From NCBI GenBank assembly GCA_965651595.1, contig CBFGTA010000051.1, positions 1 to 16,138 on the forward strand: DNA of 16,138 bases. Direction: 5' to 3'. Shown in pieces: positions 12,610 to 16,138 of this stretch. The stretch is from CBFGTA01 sp965651595. GTDB taxonomy: Bacteria > Actinomycetota > Actinomycetes > S36-B12 > UBA10799. A model generated the notes under the pieces. It saw only the letters and a program-made list of their open reading frames with translations, had not been told where the DNA came from and made no database searches. Positions within the stretch are counted from its first letter, which is position 1. Each line of letters opens with the position of its first letter. A program made the position numbers and the translations under genes.

Positions 12610-14070
12610 TCAGCCGAGGTGGGCGATGACGGTGGCGCGAGCCGCGACGGGATCAGCGGTGATGATCAGCGCCACGTGGTGGTGGTCGGGAACTTGTGAC
12701 CACCACCTGTCGACCGCGTCGTCGACGGTCGGTGCCGTCAGGACGAGCCCGACCTCAGGGGGCAACACTGCCGCAGTGGGAGAGACGTCCACCGCGGGGA
12801 TCGCGACCACGGATCGCAGGGTCGAACCGGGCCGCGCCTGATGTGCGGTCAACGCGATCGACGGGTTGCCCCGCAGTTCGATGAGTTCATCCTTGAGTAC
12901 GGCGGCGGCTTGAGCCGCAGTGAAACTGCGCAAGCCTGTCGAAGGAACCGGCAGACCTGACTGGGGCGAACCGCTTCCGTGACGCCTGCGGCGGCGCCGC
13001 TGTCTACGACGCCATATCAACCATGCCACCACGAGTAGGGCAACCCCCGCCGCTGCTGCGGCTAGCATCGGCACTCGGCTCGACTTCGGCGTTGCCGCTG
13101 GTGTGCCCGACGGGATGATGACGTACAAGTTCTCGTTGGTGTAGCTGCCCGACAGTCCTCCCCCGGTCAGTTCCACAGCTGCCTGATAGGTGCCGCCTTC
13201 GAGCTCCGATTCGAGCGGCAGGATCAAGTCAGTCGACGTGTCAGGGAGGAACAGTCCCATCTGGTAGGAACGATCGGCGACGAGAGTTCCATCACTGTCG
13301 GTCAGCCTCAACCGCACGTTCGGTTCCACGTTGCGGGTGCCCGTGTTGGTGGCATTGACCCGCACCTGACGGATTCCGCCATTGTCAAAAAGTTCGGCCG
13401 AGTTGGCTTCCACCGTGCCCGACGTCGGCCCGGGAACGCGAATCACCACCGCCATCACCTGGCGCAGGATCTGCCCTAGTTCCGGCGCCTCGCCCACAGG
13501 CACCGCCACATCCGCGTTCTGCGCCACAAACGCGGCCGAATGGCTTCCGGGTCGTGCCAGGGCGGGCACTCGTATCGTGAGTCGCAGCGTACGCGAGGTG
13601 TATCCCCCGAGTGTCAAATGCCGCTCAGCCGGGCGGATCCAGCGGGCCGCACCGGTTCGCCGTTGTCCGGCGTCAGCCGCACCGAAGCCGCCGTCGCGCA
13701 CCGTGATGGCCGAGGCCGTATAGGCTAGCGCCGCCAGCCGACGCTGACCGTTGTTGGTCAGGACGACATCCACTGTGCGGGTCTGGCCTGGGCGCATGGT
13801 CAGAGAGACATACGCACCCACCGGTCGGCCAGCTGGCCGTAGCGACAAGTTGACCTCGTCCGGCGTAAGCGCGGGCACCGCGGCTGCTGCAGCTGTTGTG
13901 GTCTGGAGCGGAACGGCAGCCGTCGTTGCAATAGATGATGCAGCGGGAGCGACCACGGCTGCGAGGATGGCGGCGGCGAGCGTGCCAGCCAGAACCAGCA
14001 GTACCGTTCGGGTGTCGAAGTGGGGGTTGGCAGGTCGAAACGACGCGCGCTGACGACGTTCTCGGACCAC
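12610..14070 (-). CDS. Membrane-anchored DUF916/WxLIP-like protein with cytoplasmic C-terminal domain
   Basis: This 486-residue protein has a basic N-terminus, then a signal-anchor (TRTVLLVLAGTLAAAILAAV, ~20-48). The extracellular part opens with VNLSLRPAGRPVGAYVSLTM and RPGQTRTVDVVLTNNGQ (~73-109), followed by LGGYTSRTLRLTIRVPALAR (~154-173). This is the DUF916 / WxL-interacting-protein peptidoglycan-binding layout. A second Ig-like module (~218-320) is in the place of DUF3324. TM 334-353 is followed by an RRRQRRRRRR stop-transfer and a ~115-residue cytoplasmic domain I cannot assign; classical WxLIPs have only a short tail. GGGAGG lies 6 nt before GTG 14070. The convergent WxL-like gene is the likely partner. 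Confidence 0.78.
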   Translation of the reverse strand: MVRERRQRASFRPANPHFDTRTVLLVLAGTLAAAILAAVVAPAASSIATTAAVPLQTTTAAAAAVPALTPDEVNLSLRPAGRPVGAYVSLTMRPGQTRTVDVVLTNNGQRRLAALAYTASAITVRDGGFGAADAGQRRTGAARWIRPAERHLTLGGYTSRTLRLTIRVPALARPGSHSAAFVAQNADVAVPVGEAPELGQILRQVMAVVIRVPGPTSGTVEANSAELFDNGGIRQVRVNATNTGTRNVEPNVRLRLTDSDGTLVADRSYQMGLFLPDTSTDLILPLESELEGGTYQAAVELTGGGLSGSYTNENLYVIIPSGTPAATPKSSRVPMLAAAAAGVALLVVAWLIWRRRQRRRRRRHGSGSPQSGLPVPSTGLRSFTAAQAAAVLKDELIELRGNPSIALTAHQARPGSTLRSVVAIPAVDVSPTAAVLPPEVGLVLTAPTVDDAVDRWWSQVPDHHHVALIITADPVAARATVIAHLG

Positions 14071-14277
14071 CCAAGACCTCCCATGCCCCGTTTCACCAGT
14101 CGGCCCTGCCGACCCGGTCAGTTGTCGCGAACCACGTCCGACTATCCGCCCGGATCATCCAAGACTTGGACCAACCTTCAACGGATAGCGGTCGCCAACC
14201 CTTCTCGTCAGGATAGGGCTAGCACTCGGCCGATTGCCCGATGTGGACTGCGCCATCTGACCGATTGTGATCGTTGG

Positions 14278-15351
14278 TCAGCGGCGCCGGGAGGGGCCCT
14301 TGCGGACGTGGCGGATCACGACGAGTACATCCCCTTCTTCCAAGATCTTGCTCTTGAGTTGGTCGAACCGCCACAGTTTGCCTTGGCGCCGAACTGCCAA
14401 GACGATCTCACCGATGTCGGCGAGATCACCGACGAGACGTCCCGGTTCGCCGGGCTTGATCTTGCGTTCGATGACTTCGAGACCTTCGCCGGGATCGAGC
14501 AAGTCCTCCATCACCGTGCCAGCAGTGGGCGAGACCAAGCTGATTCCCATCAGTCGGCCAGCAGCTTCTGCCGTGGTGATCACCGAGTCCGCTCCGCTCT
14601 GGCGAAGCACCTCAACGTTTCGAGCCTCGCGGGCGGCCGCCACCACGGTGGCGTTGGGTGCGAGGTTGCGGGCCGACAGGGTCACGAAGATGGTCGTGTC
14701 GTCCTGGTCGGTGGCGACCACCACCCGGGTGGCGCGCTGGATCATGGCCCGCTGCAGAACGTCGCCACGGCGGGCGTCCCCGACGATGCCGATACAGCCC
14801 AGTGCCGTGGCGTCTTGAACTTCTAGCGGGTCAGAACTGATGACGACGATGTCTTTGGGCTCCGTGCCGTTGTCGAACAACGCTTGAGCGGCCGAGCGGC
14901 CTTTGACGCCGAAGCCGACGATGATGGTGTGGTTCTGCACGCGTTTCCTCCAGCGCTGCTCGCGGAACTCGGCTTGGGTCCGCTTGGTCAAGACTTCGAT
15001 CGTGGAGCCGACCAGCACGACCAGGAACATGATGCGCAACGGCATCAAGACAACGGCGTTGACGAGCTTGGCCATCGGCGAGACCGGGACGATGTCGCCG
15101 TAACCTGTGGTGGACAACGACACGGTAGCGAAGTAGAACGCGTCGAGAAACGTCAGCGGTTCGCCGTTGACGCGGCTGTAACCGTAGCGCCCCAAATACA
15201 CGACCAAGGCGGCCGCCACGAGGGCTCCACCAGCTATCGCGACACGGATCGTGACGGCCTTGGCCAAGGACGATTGGGACGGGAAAACGACGTCGTTGAC
15301 CGCCGACTGGTACGTCGACAGCCGCTGCCGCACTGACCGCGATCGCGCCAC
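14278..15351 (-). CDS. Two-TM potassium channel with RCK (TrkA-N/TrkA-C) domains
   Basis: The 357-residue channel subunit has TM1 (~33-55), pore helix and selectivity filter TTGYGD (81-86), and TM2 (~93-121). The cytoplasmic RCK follows: TrkA-N from HTIIVGFGVKGRSAA (141-155, dinucleotide-binding G.G..G) to ~265, and a TrkA-C fold (~285-348). This is the MthK/Kch plan: a tetramer in the membrane passing K+ under nucleotide or ion control of the gating ring. The start is GTG 15351, with a TACCGT -10 box 7 nt upstream and no Shine-Dalgarno. Unlike MthK there is no internal Met start at the head of the RCK domain to make free gating subunits. It lies 59 bp after the MoeA-like gene and has its own candidate promoter. 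Confidence 0.93.
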   Translation of the reverse strand: MARSRSVRQRLSTYQSAVNDVVFPSQSSLAKAVTIRVAIAGGALVAAALVVYLGRYGYSRVNGEPLTFLDAFYFATVSLSTTGYGDIVPVSPMAKLVNAVVLMPLRIMFLVVLVGSTIEVLTKRTQAEFREQRWRKRVQNHTIIVGFGVKGRSAAQALFDNGTEPKDIVVISSDPLEVQDATALGCIGIVGDARRGDVLQRAMIQRATRVVVATDQDDTTIFVTLSARNLAPNATVVAAAREARNVEVLRQSGADSVITTAEAAGRLMGISLVSPTAGTVMEDLLDPGEGLEVIERKIKPGEPGRLVGDLADIGEIVLAVRRQGKLWRFDQLKSKILEEGDVLVVIRHVRKGPSRRR

Positions 15352-15358
15352 AGATCCA

Positions 15359-15364
15359 ACGGTA
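15359..15364 (-). promoter_or_regulatory. Possible -10 box of the K+ channel gene
   Basis: TACCGT on the minus strand lies 7 nt before the GTG start, consistent with leaderless transcription. No -35 is visible, so support is weak. Confidence 0.3.
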
Positions 15365-15410
15365 TTCCGCCCCCGCCACTATTGCGCGCTGTGGGTGGCG
15401 TGGAGGCGCC

Positions 15411-16138
15411 TCACACTTTGAGGGGCAGCGTCGTCACCAAGTCCGATTGGCGGGCACCGTCGGATCCGATGACAGCGAGAGCGTCGGCACTGCTCAAGGC
15501 GAGCAGCCCGCCTGGACCGCCTGGGCGCACGATTGACAAGGACGGCCGTCGGCCTGCCGAGATTGCCACCGGCAGAAGCATGGCGGCCTTGCGGTCACCG
15601 AACACGTTCGTGTCGATGCGGAACTCGGCTGCCGGGTCGGGCTGGTGCATCAGCGTGGCAACGATCGGGGCGAGCAGGGTGACGAGCGTGGCTAGGGCGT
15701 CACTGGCGTGGCCACCGCAATGTAGCAGCGGCCTGCCGTCAGGCAGTTCGGCAAGCAGCATGCCTGCTCCGGGCCGGCACACAACGCCGTCGACGAGCAC
15801 GCTGGCTCCCATCCCGACCAACACTCGGCCCACGGCTGATCGCGTGTGGGGCCCGGTGGTGACGACGATGTCAGCCCCGCTGGCCTCAATCGTGTCGATC
15901 AACTCGGTTTCGCCTTCGGTGACGTGGTGCCTTTCGGTCACTTCGCAGCGCTGGTCGCGGATCCAACCCTGCAGAGCGGGCGTGACCGAATCGCGGTCCA
16001 GTCCGTGGCGCGGAATACCCCAGTCGAGCATCTCGGTGCCGACGCGGACGATGGCCACGGTCGGCATCGGGATGACGGTCAGTTCGTCGTGGCCGGCCAT
16101 GGCGGCCAGGCCCGCCACCGCCGGAGTGACATTCTCGC
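15411..16138 (-). CDS. MoeA-like molybdopterin-binding protein, 5' end outside the window, divergent motifs
   Basis: The frame is open to the window edge, reading ENVTPAVAGLAAMAGHDELT, so the visible ~242 residues are the C-terminal part. The order fits MoeA: a linker, then the MoCF-biosynthesis fold (MPTVAIVRVGTEM, DIVVTTGPHTRSAVGRVLVG, VCRPGAGMLLAELPDG) and a C-terminal domain IV (~the last 75 residues). MoeA inserts molybdenum into molybdopterin-AMP. Its signature segments are altered here: TTGG.S reads TTGPHTRS, KPGKP reads RPGAGM, and LPGNP.SA reads CGGHASDA. The protein may thus be a non-canonical paralogue rather than the housekeeping enzyme. The nearest internal start is GTG 16118, but homology upstream argues that the gene is longer. 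Confidence 0.72.
   Translation of the reverse strand, partial: ENVTPAVAGLAAMAGHDELTVIPMPTVAIVRVGTEMLDWGIPRHGLDRDSVTPALQGWIRDQRCEVTERHHVTEGETELIDTIEASGADIVVTTGPHTRSAVGRVLVGMGASVLVDGVVCRPGAGMLLAELPDGRPLLHCGGHASDALATLVTLLAPIVATLMHQPDPAAEFRIDTNVFGDRKAAMLLPVAISAGRRPSLSIVRPGGPGGLLALSSADALAVIGSDGARQSDLVTTLPLKV

Noticed and set aside
1..16138. tRNA, rRNA, CRISPR array, insertion sequence or integrase
   Set aside because: No cloverleaf, regularly spaced repeat array, transposase or recombinase motif was seen anywhere in the window.

Overview
The window is high-GC chromosomal DNA that looks actinobacterial. The core genes serS, pheA and a DUF4446 protein sit close together, as in many Actinomycetota. 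Several genes begin 6-7 nt after a TANNNT-type -10 element, which is the pattern of leaderless transcription common in that phylum. Exported proteins carry lysine/arginine-rich tracts, and a WxL-type surface pair is present. I cannot name a genus. All function calls come from reading motifs; no database search was run.

Layout. 1-60 may hold the 3' tip of a forward gene. 122-1954 (-) is a large exported protein with Gly-rich AGIGGG-type repeats and a putative Ig-like domain. It is divergent from an exported pentapeptide-repeat protein (2219-3553, +). A DUF3018-type mazE and a mazF (3617-4146, +) overlap by 4 nt, behind a promoter that contains a perfect 12-bp palindrome. A DUF4446 membrane protein and pheA (4226-5670, +) are also 4-nt coupled. 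Between pheA and a convergent NlpC/P60 hydrolase (6751-7443, -) lies a ~1 kb islet with a HigBA-type toxin-antitoxin pair. The islet is bracketed by two copies of the pheA 3' end plus its terminator. The toxin is frameshifted, while its promoter and operator look intact.

A ~630-bp gene-free stretch (7444-8071) carries several palindromes, three DnaA-box-like 9-mers and an orphan terminator-like hairpin. Then come, all on the minus strand, a Cof-type HAD phosphatase, serS with an unusual C-terminal tail, and a quinone-oxidoreductase-family gene whose best start codon is ATC. A gene-poor 450 bp follows. Next is a small exported WxL-like protein (+) facing its probable partner, a membrane-anchored DUF916/WxLIP-like protein (-). 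The window ends with a two-TM RCK potassium channel and the 3' part of a divergent MoeA-like gene, both minus.

How it fits together. Housekeeping genes (pheA, serS, HAD, DUF4446, K+ channel) alternate with cell-surface genes (Gly-rich protein, pentapeptide protein, NlpC/P60, WxL/WxLIP) and two toxin-antitoxin modules. The strongest points for follow-up are the repeat-bracketed TA islet with its broken toxin, the WxL/WxLIP pair in which tryptophan is absent from the WxL-like protein, and the ATC start.
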